From: Paraburkholderia dioscoreae
GTDB lineage: Bacteria > Pseudomonadota > Gammaproteobacteria > Burkholderiales > Burkholderiaceae
Length of the DNA stretch: 64,000 bases
NCBI RefSeq assembly: GCF_902459535.1
Contig: NZ_LR699555.1
Span: 140,568-204,567, forward strand
Direction: 5' to 3'
The translations under genes and the position numbers were made by a program. Under the pieces are notes generated by a model that was not told where the DNA came from, did not search any database, and saw nothing but the letters and a program-made list of their open reading frames with translations. Position 1 is the first letter of the stretch. Each line of letters begins with the position of its first letter. This document shows positions 53,958 to 63,288 of this stretch, in pieces.

Positions 53958-54184
53958 ATGACAGGTACCCTGTATCAGAAGCGCAAATAGTTCGACCTCT
54001 CTTATCAGTAACTGAATACGTCAGTTCTACTTTGGGCAGCTATCCGCAAAGAACCCGCGCAAACGCGAAGGACCGTAGCATGTGCGTTACGCGACCGTCG
54101 AATGAACTGAGCACGGCGCATGCGCAATCCATGCACGCGCACGGTGCGTACGCGGCGCAGCGACGGCCGCCCGGGAGCCAAATC

Positions 54185-54751
54185 ATGGAAACAAAGAAAA
54201 GCTGGCTGCGCAAGGATCTCGATGCGTTGCGTCTGCAGTGGGACATGCTCACCTTTTATGAACGATTCGAGCAGCTTGTCGCGCATGTGCTGAGCGTCGT
54301 GATTTCTATCATCATCCTCGTGTCGCTCTGGCAGTTGATTCGCGCGGTGATTTCATTGCTGGTTTCGGACGCGCTGAACCCGCTGGATCACGCGGTATAT
54401 CAGACCATCTTCGGCATGGTCATGACGCTGCTCATCGCTATGGAGTTCAAGCATTCGATTACGCGCGTGATGGCGCGGCGCGATCACATCGTGCAGGTCA
54501 AAACGGTGCTTCTGGTTGCGCTGCTGGCTATCGCCCGCAAATTCATCATTCTCGATCCGGCCAGTGCGCCCGCCCAGATCGCGGCGCTTGCGTTTGCGCT
54601 GGTGGCGCTGGGGAGCGTCTACTGGCTGATGCGGCAGCGTGATGACCCGGTCGACGGGACGGCCGCCGTGCAAGCGGAGCGCGATCGCGTGGCGCACGCG
54701 CAGCGACAGCAAGCCGTACGGCCCGGTGAGGGCGGGCAGCGCGACAATTGA
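54185..54751 (+). CDS. PsiE-family phosphate-starvation-inducible membrane protein
   Basis: The 188-aa product has four hydrophobic helices after FYERFEQLVAHVLSVVISII; EFKHSITRVM in the middle is the family's conserved cytoplasmic piece. PsiE-like genes belong to transmissible stress-tolerance loci along with hsp20, clpK and hdeD. ATG 54185 was chosen because upstream sequence in the same frame is not protein-like. Confidence 0.85.
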   Translation: METKKSWLRKDLDALRLQWDMLTFYERFEQLVAHVLSVVISIIILVSLWQLIRAVISLLVSDALNPLDHAVYQTIFGMVMTLLIAMEFKHSITRVMARRDHIVQVKTVLLVALLAIARKFIILDPASAPAQIAALAFALVALGSVYWLMRQRDDPVDGTAAVQAERDRVAHAQRQQAVRPGEGGQRDN

Positions 54752-54964
54752 CCCGACTCGCCATGCTCGTCACGTTATGGCAGCGTAAGCGTCAATCTGG
54801 CGACGGCGTCGACGGTCACGCGAAGTCCGGCCGTCTCCGGTTGCAAGTCCGAGGCGGCTGCGGGAATGCGGTCGTTATTGACTGCCTCGCTCGTCTCCCT
54901 CATTTCATCGTTGTCATCGCGTCGGTAATCGTTGGCGCTATAACGACGACTGCGTTCCGCCGCT

Positions 54965-57247
54965 TTCGACACGTCTGTCGCCCTCAGCCGGCATCGCGCC
55001 GATCTGGCCCGGCTGCTCCAGTGCGCGGTGGGCGAGCGGTTCCGTCATCGCGAGGCCGCGACCCAAGCGCTGGATATCCTGCCAACGCTTGCGATCCCAC
55101 AACCGCAGGTGAGCGATTCGGTCGATGTCTGGCTGCCAGCCAGTGCTGTATCAGCATGGCATCCGGACGCTAGCTGATCTGACCGGGTCCGGCTGCAGAA
55201 ATACCAGCTTGAACACGCCGATGTGCTGGAGGAACTGGTCGGGCAGTTCCGAGACGTCCTACAGATTCTCCAGGATGAGGACGTATCGGAGCGCAACCGG
55301 TTGCCGAAAATCCGCGAGTCGCTCGGCGACCCGGCCGAAGCGCTCGCGCAATGCAACGAGCACATCGCTTATGCCGGGCAGTTCGATCTGCCGTTCATGC
55401 TTGTGCCGTACCGCACCCAGTGCTCGCTGCTGTTCATGCGCCTGGACGTGCTGCCGCTGCAATCGAACTCGCAGGACGGCGCGGTGCTAGTCGCGCTCGC
55501 GTGGCTGCAAGGTTTCCGGAACGCGCTCCGCGAATGCCTGCTGCTGACCGACAAGGACCTCGCGAACCTGCCGCTGGACTGGTTGCCGGAGAAGTGGAGG
55601 CACGCGGTGTTCCCGCACGACCGCGACAGCCGGATGCTGCTCCGCCGGTTCTTCGAGCTGGGTGTCTTCAGCCAGATCATGCGGGAACTGATTTCCGGCG
55701 ATCTTTACGTCGAGGGTAGTGATCGCTTCGACGATTATCGGGTGCATCAGGTCTCCGACGAGCATTCCGGCGTGAGCTGCCGCGCTACTGCGAGATCGTG
55801 GGCTTGCCCACGGACGGCAAGAGCTTCGCGAAGGATCTGCGAGACAGGCTGAACGCAGCGCTCGACGAGGCCGATGCGAACTTCCCGGCAAACGACAGCA
55901 TCGAGTTCGTCGATGAGGAACTCGTCATTCACAAGCCGGGCAAGGAGCGCGGAGCCGGCGAACCGCACGCTGATCTATCAGGCCATCACGGCGTCGATGC
56001 CGCAGCTCAGCATCCTGGATCTCCTCACCGAAACCGAGCAGTGGCTCGACCTGCATAAACTGTTGGCCCGCTGTCCGGGTTTGACGCGAAGATTGACGAT
56101 CCGCGCAAGCGTTTCATCACGACGCTGTTCTGCTACGGCGGCAACCTCGGTCAGAGCCAGACGGCGCGCTCGGTGAAAGGGCTCACTCGCAAAGAGGTCG
56201 CCTGGCTGAACCTGAAACACGTCCCGGAGGAGCGACTCGACAAGGCGAACGTGAAGGTGATCAACGCGTACAACCGGTTCGCGTTGCCAAAATACTGGGG
56301 CAGCGGGAAGCGCGCGTCGGCCGACGGCACCAAGTGCAGTCCTGTACGAGCAGAACCTGCTGTCCGAGTATCACGTGCGCTACGGTGGATACAGCGGGAT
56401 CGGCTGCTATCACGTATCCGACATGTACATCGCGCTGTTCAGTCACTTCACCCGTGCGGCGTCCACGAAGCCGTCTACAACGTCGATGGGCTGATCCTGA
56501 ACGGCGCCGACATCAAGCCCGGTACGATCCACGGCGAACGCCGGCGCAAAGCGGTCCGGTCTTCGGTCTGTCGTACGTGGTGGGAGTCAACCTGATGCCG
56601 CGCATGCGCAACATCAAGGATCTCGTGCTGTACAAGGCTGACCGGCGTCGCAAATACAAGCACATCGACAGCTTGTGCCGTCAGGCGATTGACTGGGCGC
56701 TGATCGAACGGCACTATGCCGACATGATGCGCGTTGTGGTGTCGATCAAGGCGGGCAGGATGACGCCGTCGAGGATCCTTCGCCGCCTCGACTCGGAGAG
56801 CACGAAAAGCAAGGTCTACTTCGCATTCCGGGAGCTGGGGCGCGTGATCCGGAAGTTGTTCCTGCTGAAATATCTCAAGGACCCGGAGCTGCGTCGCACG
56901 ATTCACGCGGCGACCAACAAGAGCGAGCAGTTCAACGACTTCGCTCAGTGGCTAATGTTCGGTGGCGAAGGCGTTATCGCTGAAAACGTCCGGCGCGAGC
57001 AGCGCAAGGTGATCAAGTACAACCACTTGTCGCAAATATGGTGATCCTGTACAACATCCAGTGGATGTCGCGCAAGCTGAAGGAATTGCAGGAGAAAGGG
57101 CATCCGGTCGACGCCGAGATCCTCAAGGTGCTGTCGCCGTACCGGCGCGAGCACATCAACCGGTTCGGGGACTATCTGCTGGATCTCCTACGCCCCGTTC
57201 CGCCGCTCGATCCGATCATCGATTTCGCATTCAGGTCAGCTGCCTAG
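54965..57247 (+). pseudogene. tnpA: Tn3-family transposase (tnpA), frameshifted and truncated
   Basis: Segments in three frames line up as one Tn3 transposase: HREAATQALDILPTLAIPQP (about 55060), LEELVGQFRDVLQILQDEDV (55226), LPLDWLPEKWRHAVFPHDRD, RSVKGLTRKEVAWLNLKHVP (56170), PRMRNIKDLVLYKADRRRKY (56597) and the C-terminus IDFAFRSAA (57220-57247). At least four frame changes are required. The N-terminal third is missing. No 38-bp Tn3 repeat was recognised near the ends. Confidence 0.8.
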
Positions 57248-57597
57248 ACTGAGATATGGCGGATTTTTAACGATCCCGGGCAAGCGTCGTCACGGATCGC
57301 GGGCAAAGGTCAACCAGCACCGCGACGTGGATGTCCGCTTCCGAAGGGGCGGAGGGATCACCCCTGACCCTTACCGGCCCTTCGCCTAGAAAAAAGGGCA
57401 AGTGTTCGTCAGCATCGGTTGGGCAGACGTATTACCGCATCCGTCGGCAAACAGTTCTACTGTGCTGCGCAAGCAAGCACTGTGTGGACACTGCAGTCGT
57501 AGCCTGATGTCGTGTGCGGCAGCGCGCCGGCGCGTGACAGCCAATTCTGCGCGCCCACAAGCGGCCAGGCGACGGGTGGCAAAACGGCATGCAGCCG
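57248..57597. other. intergenic region, no gene seen
   Basis: About 350 bp between the Tn3 remnant and the terminator of the next gene. No frame is convincing. Confidence 0.4.
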
Positions 57598-57631
57598 CTA
57601 AAAACAAAAGCCACGGGGCGAGCCCCGTGGC
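57598..57631 (-). terminator. rho-independent terminator
   Basis: A 10-bp perfect stem (GCCACGGGGC with GCCCCGTGGC, 2-nt gap) is followed on the minus strand by TTTTGTTTTTA. It lies 49 bp after the stop of the 57680-58174 gene. Confidence 0.85.
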
Positions 57632-57679
57632 AATTCACTAGCGGCGAAACCTGGCCCGCCTGGACGATCTTCCAGCGCG

Positions 57680-58174
57680 CTATTCGACGTTCCAGTAGAA
57701 CGCCGCCTGCGTGCTGCCTTTGCTGGCAATGCTGACGGTCTTCGTCTGATCACGGTCCTTGTAGGTCGCGTGCACCGTATAGCGGCCGGGACGCAGCTTG
57801 ACCAGCATGAACGGGCCGAGCGAATCGGCTTGCAGCACCTCGTTGTTATGTGCGTCGACAATCCGGACGTGGACATCAGCGAGAAAGTCCGATCCCGGTC
57901 CGATAAACTGCATCGATAGCGGCCAGTGGCTTCGCGCGCGCTTCAGCGCCGACGATTCGTCCTGGCCGACGCCGCCCGACACGTAGGACACGTCGCCCTG
58001 TTGCTGGATCTGCGGCAAGCCTCCGCCGTTTGCGTTGCCGGCACCGCTGTCGGTGACGGTGCCGCCGACCGCTCCAGTGGCCTGCGCCGCAAACGCGGTG
58101 CCGGCGGGGCCGAACGCGAACGCAGCCGCGAGGGCCGCGGCGACAGCCATACGCTTGTTGCTTTGTGCTTTCAT
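57680..58174 (-). CDS. exported protein with carboxypeptidase-regulatory-like domain
   Basis: The 164-aa product has a signal peptide (to about residue 29, ending AFA), a Gly/Asn/Thr-rich linker, and a transthyretin/carboxypeptidase-regulatory-like beta domain (VRIVDAHNNEVLQADSLGPF, LRPGRYTVHATYKD). AGGAGG precedes ATG 58174. A periplasmic binding or structural role is likely; nothing more can be said. Its terminator is at 57598-57631. Confidence 0.75.
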   Translation of the reverse strand: MKAQSNKRMAVAAALAAAFAFGPAGTAFAAQATGAVGGTVTDSGAGNANGGGLPQIQQQGDVSYVSGGVGQDESSALKRARSHWPLSMQFIGPGSDFLADVHVRIVDAHNNEVLQADSLGPFMLVKLRPGRYTVHATYKDRDQTKTVSIASKGSTQAAFYWNVE

Positions 58175-58320
58175 AGCATCCCTCCTTATATCTGAACGTC
58201 TGGATTGCACGGAAAATCGCTGGTACGCGCCCGCCCTCGTTGATCGACGGGACTGCGCTCTCCTGTTACGAACCGGCTATTTACCTCCGAGCCGCCACAC
58301 CAATGCAGTGTGCCTCATGA

Positions 58321-58827
58321 TCAGCTCGCCGGAGGCGGCGGCGAACCCGGGGGAGGTGGTGGCGCGGGCACATAGCGACCGGTGGCCGGCGCGGTCATCA
58401 TCTGGCCGGGGAGCGGAACGCGATCGCCGGCCGCATACATGCATTGCTTGTATGCGTAGTCGTAGCGACGCTGCACATCGTCCGCGGTGGTTTGCGCAGC
58501 GCCAGCGCCGAGCACGCTACCCGCAAGCAAGCCGGCACCCGCGCCCACGGCAGCGCCACGGCCGCCGTTGAACGTCGCGCCTGCAGCCGCGCCGAGTGCA
58601 GTACCTACCGCGGCGCTGCCCACCGCGCTGGTCGTCGCAGCCTGGTTTGCGGAGACTCCGCCCACCTGCTCGGATGCAAATTGCCTGCACGAGCCGTCGT
58701 CGATGCGGAACTGATCAAGCGTCTTGCCGGTGCCCGGCAGTGCCATGACGCTCGGAGCCGTCGGCGCGATCGTGCAGGCGCTCACGCAGGTCAGCGAGGC
58801 GAGTAGGGCGAACGCAGAACGTTTCAT
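58321..58827 (-). CDS. outer-membrane lipoprotein with glycine-zipper domain
   Basis: The 168-aa product has a lipoprotein signal (LTCVSAC, Cys about 18) and a glycine-zipper (about 65-110, GSAAVGTALGAAAGATFNGG). The tail DVQRRYDYAYKQCMYAAGDR and the Pro-rich end are common in YMGG-like lipoproteins. These may span or stabilise the envelope. Confidence 0.75.
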   Translation of the reverse strand: MKRSAFALLASLTCVSACTIAPTAPSVMALPGTGKTLDQFRIDDGSCRQFASEQVGGVSANQAATTSAVGSAAVGTALGAAAGATFNGGRGAAVGAGAGLLAGSVLGAGAAQTTADDVQRRYDYAYKQCMYAAGDRVPLPGQMMTAPATGRYVPAPPPPPGSPPPPAS

Positions 58828-58845
58828 TTCGTATTCCCCGGATCG

Positions 58846-59175
58846 TCAATTGGATGATGCTGGCTGGCCCGGCACTTCACGCCACCCACCAGGGCATTCC
58901 TTCACATACGGGTAGTAAGCTTTCGACGCGTCGCAGTAGTACCAGGACCCGCCTGGTCGCGCCTGTCCGGCTGACGGCTGCCCTTGTTCGACGTAGTTGT
59001 CCGGGACGGCCGGTACGGCTACGACAGGCGGGTAGTAATACGGAACCGGGGTCACCGGGTAGTAGTATGGGTATACCGGCCCGACGAAGACGCCGACGCG
59101 TGCGGCATGCACTACGCCGCTCGCGCAGCCGCCGGCAATAGCTAACAGCATGATGAGAGTTTTTAGCCACTTCAT
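58846..59175 (-). CDS. small exported Tyr/Pro-rich protein
   Basis: The 109-aa product has a signal peptide (about 1-24) then VGPVYPYYYPVTPVPYYYPP, and a C-terminal WYYCDASKAYYPYVKECPGG with two cysteines. This short family is found next to stress and envelope genes in Burkholderiales. Envelope location is expected; the role is unknown. Confidence 0.75.
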   Translation of the reverse strand: MKWLKTLIMLLAIAGGCASGVVHAARVGVFVGPVYPYYYPVTPVPYYYPPVVAVPAVPDNYVEQGQPSAGQARPGGSWYYCDASKAYYPYVKECPGGWREVPGQPASSN

Positions 59176-59258
59176 AATGTTCTCCTAAGCAAATAGATAG
59201 AACACACATGAATCGCGAATCCGCACTGATTCGCCGTAACAAAAAGCAGTAACGAACG

Positions 59259-59480
59259 CTAAACCATTCCTGTGCGCAACAGAATTACCCGTGGCATCAC
59301 TGGATTTTCCCGGTTGTCACACGGCGGGCTTCCGCGCTGTTCCGGCTTCATGCCGGGCGCGAAGGCGCCGCGCCTGACGGAGCGGATGCTGGACAGGAAG
59401 CCCCAGAAGAGTTCGTCGATCCGCCGCTGAAAGCGGTCGAACTCGCCGAAGAGGTCTCTCTCGAAGTAGAGATCACTCAT
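59259..59480 (-). pseudogene. Hsp20 gene with internal deletion and frameshift
   Basis: ATG 59480 with AAGGAGG reads MSDLYFERDLFGEFDRFQ then SSIRSVRRGAFAPGMKPEQR. The first part is an Hsp20 N-terminus. It jumps from one GAF-like point to APGM of the crystallin domain, leaving out about 15 residues, and then loses homology. The 73-codon frame cannot make a chaperone. A possible sigma32 promoter upstream is preserved. Confidence 0.6.
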
Positions 59481-59924
59481 GGTCGTGTCCTCCTTGCATT
59501 TACCAAAAGAAGGCGAACGGGCATACGCGCTCGAGTTCACCTGCCAGGCCTCTGGCAAACAAATCGAAACACGCAGCGCGATAACGCGACTGCCTGAGCG
59601 AATCCCAGAATAGGAACACCCGCGCGAAATTTCAAGGGGGTGCCGGATAGCCGCAGGGGCGCGACGGCTGTCGGGACAGCCGTCGATCGCCGCCCTGTGC
59701 CCTTGAAAAAACGAGGGCTCGACGCGGTGATTTCTTAGCCGCTCCTGACCGCCAAGGCCTCGGTTCGTAACAAGCCGTCCAGGGCGAAATTGTGAATTTC
59801 GCATACTGAATCGACGGCACCGAGCCGAGTTTTGTGCGAGCAGGCGTTCATAGACGCCAAAATTCAGATTGACCTCGGCCTGCGCAACCGTGTTCACCGT
59901 CAGCTGCTCGGGCAGCAAGCCGAG
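59481..59924. other. leader and intergenic region
   Basis: The stretch carries the heat-shock-type promoter at 59609-59636. It shows nothing else that I can assign. Confidence 0.4.
59609..59636 (-). promoter_or_regulatory. candidate sigma32 heat-shock promoter
   Basis: On the minus strand CTTGAAA (59636-59630) is followed after 15 bp by CCTATT (59614-59609), close to the sigma32 pattern CTTGAAA-N11-16-CCCCAT. It lies about 120 bp upstream of the Hsp20 remnant. Confidence 0.5.
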
Positions 59925-60043
59925 CAGACAACGTGACCGCGCCGTCCTTGACCGCGACCCCGATGTCTGACGGATCGATGTCCGGATCCCACTTCAGTTC
60001 GTACTCCACGTCTGTCTCGCTTGATGTTGTCGTCGGTACTCAT
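59925..60043 (-). pseudogene. BON-domain gene fragment (inverted partial copy)
   Basis: From ATG 60043 the sequence follows the first 35-40 codons of the intact BON gene at 62450 closely. A 4-bp insertion after about 10 codons shifts the frame, and identity stops near 59925. Confidence 0.75.
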
Positions 60044-60190
60044 CGCTGCGCTCGTCGGTTTGTTGATGGACTAACGCGCGCACGCGGGCCGCGCCACGCG
60101 AATTCATCCATCGTAAGGCGTGCCGGCGTGCATGTCTTCCCTCTGCCTGCGCAGTTATTGCGCAATGCTGCTTTTAGTTCCGCCCTTCCT
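59925..60190 (-). repeat. inverted partial duplication of 62300-62565
   Basis: The BON start region and its upstream sequence (ribosome region, GCGCGCGTTAGTCCATCAAC, CTGCGCA-rich stretch) are present here in opposite orientation to 62300-62565. Identity is high near the start codon and lower upstream. Confidence 0.7.
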
Positions 60191-60409
60191 TGCGAGTGAG
60201 CATGACGACTTCGCGAACGTGGACGGCACTGTCAACGTAAGGAAATGGGCCTGAAGCCTAGCCCCCGATCACGGTAAATTTCCACGTTGGGCCGCGAGAC
60301 CTTCCGACTTGTGCGGGCGCCTCGAACAAATCTACGCACACTGGAAACGCTGTTTGCAGCCCGTCGAGAAGCTCGCTCTGTTGCTTTCCAGTACCGACGA
60401 CGGCTGAGT

Positions 60410-60571
60410 CTAGTTCTTCGCAGGTTGTTTTTCGGGCTCAGGGTGAACAGCAATCGGATCGCTCGCAGGGAAGGTCTCTTCGAGCGCTTCGTCGAGTTGT
60501 TCGTCCAGGGTCATCGGCGCTTCCTGGCCTCGACTTTCGACTTCCGAGGTCGACGCGACTGTTTTTGTCAT
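60410..60571 (-). CDS. small acidic protein with TFPASDP motif
   Basis: This 53-aa gene is too short to be found by length filters. It begins MTKTVASTSEVESRGQE and contains LDEQLDEALEETFPASDPIA followed by a charged tail. GGAGGG lies 5 bp before the ATG. The LDE-LDE-TFPASDP pattern recurs in small proteins of proteobacterial stress loci. Function unknown. Confidence 0.7.
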   Translation of the reverse strand: MTKTVASTSEVESRGQEAPMTLDEQLDEALEETFPASDPIAVHPEPEKQPAKN

Positions 60572-60937
60572 GTTGCCCTCCATAAGGGAACCAGCGGAAT
60601 TTCGCTATTGCAGCGGCGTTGTGTGCATGCAATCACGGCTATTGGAGGCGGAGACCGCCATCTTCATCACGCAGATCGAAAATCGTGGCATCAACGACAT
60701 TCAGATCGACGTCACCGATCTGCCGGGGGGCGCGAGAGATCGGCGCGTGCATGAAGCAGGGGATGCTCGACCCCGGCATCGCGCCCAACAAGCTGCTCGC
60801 GAAGATCGGTTCTGAGTTGACAAGCCTGAAAGGCTCGCCTTTCTGACGCACGATCTGGCATGCAGATGCTCCCCGGGTTTCTCGATTTGGCGGCGCTTTG
60901 TGCGCCTTGGAACCCGAACGCTAACGGCGGGCATTAC
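60572..60937. other. intergenic region, no supported gene
   Basis: Short frames on both strands (e.g. 60619-60846 plus) are not convincing. One plus frame contains FITQIENRGINDIQIDVTDL, which might be a fragment. Confidence 0.35.
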
Positions 60938-61150
60938 CTAAAGGGAACATGTCGCTCGTTTCACACACATTTTGTACTTCCGGCGCGCTTCCGTCTTACA
61001 AGCGACCTGGATCTTAGACGCAGCGCAGACGACTATGTCGAGTGCCTTGCCTTCGGCGCATAGCGATCTTATCTGTGGGCAATTCACATAGACGAGCCCT
61101 GTCAGGACGACCGCTGCGAGCGCCGCAATAGTGGTGCTTCCTGCTTGCAT
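60938..61150 (-). CDS. small exported or membrane-anchored protein
   Basis: From ATG 61150 (GGAGG 5 bp upstream) the 70-aa product has a hydrophobic segment (about 6-20, TIAALAAVVLTGLVYV), then a Cys- and Lys-rich tail with six cysteines. I recognise no family. Confidence 0.45.
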   Translation of the reverse strand: MQAGSTTIAALAAVVLTGLVYVNCPQIRSLCAEGKALDIVVCAASKIQVACKTEARRKYKMCVKRATCSL

Positions 61151-61163
61151 ACCGTCCTCCACG

Positions 61164-61239
61164 GGACGCGCCGTACTGGATTCGAACCGGTGACCAACGG
61201 ATAAAAATCCGTTGCTCTACCTTCGGAGCTCAAGACCCG
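61164..61239 (-). tRNA. degenerate tRNA-Lys-like sequence
   Basis: The minus strand shows AGCTC-CGAAGGTA-GAGC (D arm), an anticodon arm AACGGA-TTTTTA-TCCGTT, and a T arm ACCGG-TTCGAAT-CCAGT. The apparent anticodon is TTT, but the loop has 6 instead of 7 bases. The T stem has one mismatch, and the acceptor strands do not pair. It is probably a tRNA pseudogene or an old att-type remnant. Confidence 0.4.
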
Positions 61240-61249
61240 AAAGAGACCT

Positions 61250-61480
61250 TGCCCGGCCGACGCTCAGTTCGCGCAACTGCTGAATTTCGATTTTCCGGCC
61301 TCCAGATGCAGTCGTATCAGTCTTCGGAAGTTTAAGCGTGAGCACCCTCCAATGTCGAACGGCGCGTCGATGTGATCGACGTCCACACGGTATGGTCCGC
61401 ATAGTGGTCGGAGCGCTGATCCGACCCAGATGCGAACTTGAACAGAATTCAAGATCACAACCCTGATGCAGCGCAGGGGG
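61250..61480 (-). pseudogene. Hsp20 C-terminal remnant
   Basis: VLTLKLPKTDTTASGGRKIE on the minus strand matches the end of Hsp20 proteins (GVLTLxLPK...RKIEI). The preceding VDVDHIDAPFD is read in another frame. Together with 59259-59480 it may derive from one disrupted gene. Confidence 0.45.
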
Positions 61481-61482
61481 GC

Positions 61483-62013
61483 TCATGCTGTCGTGCCGCT
61501 GCTGTTCAGGCTCTCTAGCGCCTTCTTCAGGCGTTCCTCCTGATCGTTCGTGAGAGACGTCTTTAATATCTTTCCGCCGAAAGGCTTCAGCTCTGGGAGG
61601 ACCTTGTCGAAATTCACGCGACGCACGAGGATGAAGAGCGCCGACGAACCCGGCTCAATATTCTGGCCCGTCGAACGCATGAAATCGTCATCGATTCCAT
61701 AGTCCGAGAGCGCGCCCGACAACGCGCCCGTGCTAGCACCGATGGCCATGCCCGTTGCCAGCCCGACGAGCGGATTGAGCAACATCAGCCCAACCAGCGC
61801 GCCAAACATACCGCCCCAAGCCGCACCGCTGAGCGCGCCGATCTTGACTAGATCGACGGCTTGCTTGAGGTGTACCTTGCCCTTTGCGCTACGGACCACG
61901 ATGCAGGCATCCTCAAGGTCGATCAGGTGCTCCTTTTGCATCTGCTGGAGCTTGGTCAACACCTGGTCGGCCGTGTCTTCGCCTTTGAAGCTTACAACGA
62001 CTAGATCGCTCAT
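61483..62013 (-). CDS. DUF1269-family protein
   Basis: The 176-aa product begins MSDLVVVSFKGEDTADQVLT and has a central glycine-rich hydrophobic hairpin (about 62-100, GALSGAAWGGMFGALVGLML), then ALFILVRRVNFDKVLPELKP. The family is a membrane-associated protein of unknown role, common in stress and envelope clusters. AAAGGAG precedes ATG 62013. Confidence 0.85.
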   Translation of the reverse strand: MSDLVVVSFKGEDTADQVLTKLQQMQKEHLIDLEDACIVVRSAKGKVHLKQAVDLVKIGALSGAAWGGMFGALVGLMLLNPLVGLATGMAIGASTGALSGALSDYGIDDDFMRSTGQNIEPGSSALFILVRRVNFDKVLPELKPFGGKILKTSLTNDQEERLKKALESLNSSGTTA

Positions 62014-62449
62014 CGATTTGCTCCTTTCTCTGGGAAATAGGCCGAGGCCCTTCCGCGGCAAGACGGTTGAATTCATGCCCAGCGCAACGCGCAAGCCGGT
62101 CGACCGCGCCGCAAAGCAGCGGCGGTGCCAGCCAGCCTTGCGTGTCCCGGCCGGCCCGCACCGTCGGATGTTGACGGGGCCATTGATGCGATGACTATGA
62201 CATCAAGACTAGGTTCTTGCCGGGTGCACTTCTTCCTCATTCCTGCGAAGACGTGTCGGATCTCTGCGCTCCTGCTGCGCGGATTTCAGATGTGAACGTA
62301 CGGCAGCATTCCGAAAAAATTGCGCAGGCGCAGGGAAGAAAATCGGCCCGGCGCGCCCTACCGTTGTCCTACCGTGGACGGATGCGTGTGGCGCTGCGCG
62401 TGGCCCGCGTGCGCGCGTTAGTCCATCAACAAACCGACGAGGAGCAGCG
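62014..62449. other. intergenic region with BON leader
   Basis: The right part (62300-62449) is the BON upstream region duplicated in inverted form at 60044-60190. The left part has no gene. Confidence 0.45.
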
Positions 62450-63103
62450 ATGAGAACCGACGACGACATCAAGCGGGACGTGGAGTACGAACTGAAGTGG
62501 GATCCGGACATCGATCCATCAGATATCGGGGTTGCGGTCAAGGAAGGCGCGGTCACATTGTCCGGTTTCGCGCGCAGCTTCCGGCAAAGGCGCAAGGCCG
62601 AGGAGGATGCGACGCGTGTGCGCGGCGTGCGGGGGGTGGCAAACGATGTGGAGGTGCGGTTGCCGCTGATCAACAAACGGCCCGATCCGGAGATCGTGCG
62701 CGAGATCATTGCCCAACTGAAGGCCGAGCTCCCTTATGCGGCGGACACCGTCAAGGCGGTCGTCAGGGATGGAAACGTGACGCTGAAGGGCGAAGTCGAA
62801 TGGGACTACCAGCGCCGCCGCGCGGCCGACACGGCGCTGCGGGTGAGCGGCGTGACCGGCCTGACGAACGAGATCGAGATCAAGCCGAAGGTCAAGCCCG
62901 AGGATCTCAAGCGCAAGATCGAGGACGCGTTCAAGCGCAACGCGGAAGTCGACGCACAGCACATCACGGTCGAGGCCGAAGGCAATAAGGTCGTCCTGCG
63001 TGGTACGGTCCGCTCGTGGGCCGAGCGCGAGGAGGCCGAGCGGGTCGCATGGCTTGCCCCCGGTGTGATACACGTCGACAACCGGATCAACATCGGGCGC
63101 TGA
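62450..63103 (+). CDS. triple BON-domain protein
   Basis: The 217-aa product consists of three BON domains (about 3-70, 77-145, 150-215), each with the V-x-G-V and G-N-V-T-L-x-G-type strand (GAVTLSGFARS; GNVTLKGEVEW; NKVVLRGTVRS). It has no signal peptide, so this is a cytoplasmic OsmY-like variant. BON domains bind phospholipid and help during osmotic stress. GAGGAG precedes the ATG. Confidence 0.9.
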   Translation: MRTDDDIKRDVEYELKWDPDIDPSDIGVAVKEGAVTLSGFARSFRQRRKAEEDATRVRGVRGVANDVEVRLPLINKRPDPEIVREIIAQLKAELPYAADTVKAVVRDGNVTLKGEVEWDYQRRRAADTALRVSGVTGLTNEIEIKPKVKPEDLKRKIEDAFKRNAEVDAQHITVEAEGNKVVLRGTVRSWAEREEAERVAWLAPGVIHVDNRINIGR

Positions 63104-63288
63104 CAGGCCACTGGAGACAGGGCGGCTCGCTTGTATAGCCAGTGGCCGAGGGGCGGGAACGGACGCAGCACCAAAACCGGAAACCCCCTCAGCGCTCCTG
63201 ACAGCCGCATACTGCCAGAATGACTTGGGTTGATGACACCACTCTTCGGCTCGTTGCAAAATGAATTGAACGGACTCGCGAGGTTGTC

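Noticed and set aside
54748..55173. 141-aa frame after PsiE
   Set aside because: Its second half overlaps the better supported Tn3 transposase remnant in another frame, and its composition is irregular.
57248..57400. Right inverted repeat of a Tn3 transposon
   Set aside because: No 38-bp GGGG-type terminal repeat could be recognised after the transposase remnant.
62209..62709. Minus-strand frame opposite the BON gene
   Set aside because: It is the antisense of the BON start; its similarity to the frame at 59933-60199 only reflects the DNA duplication.
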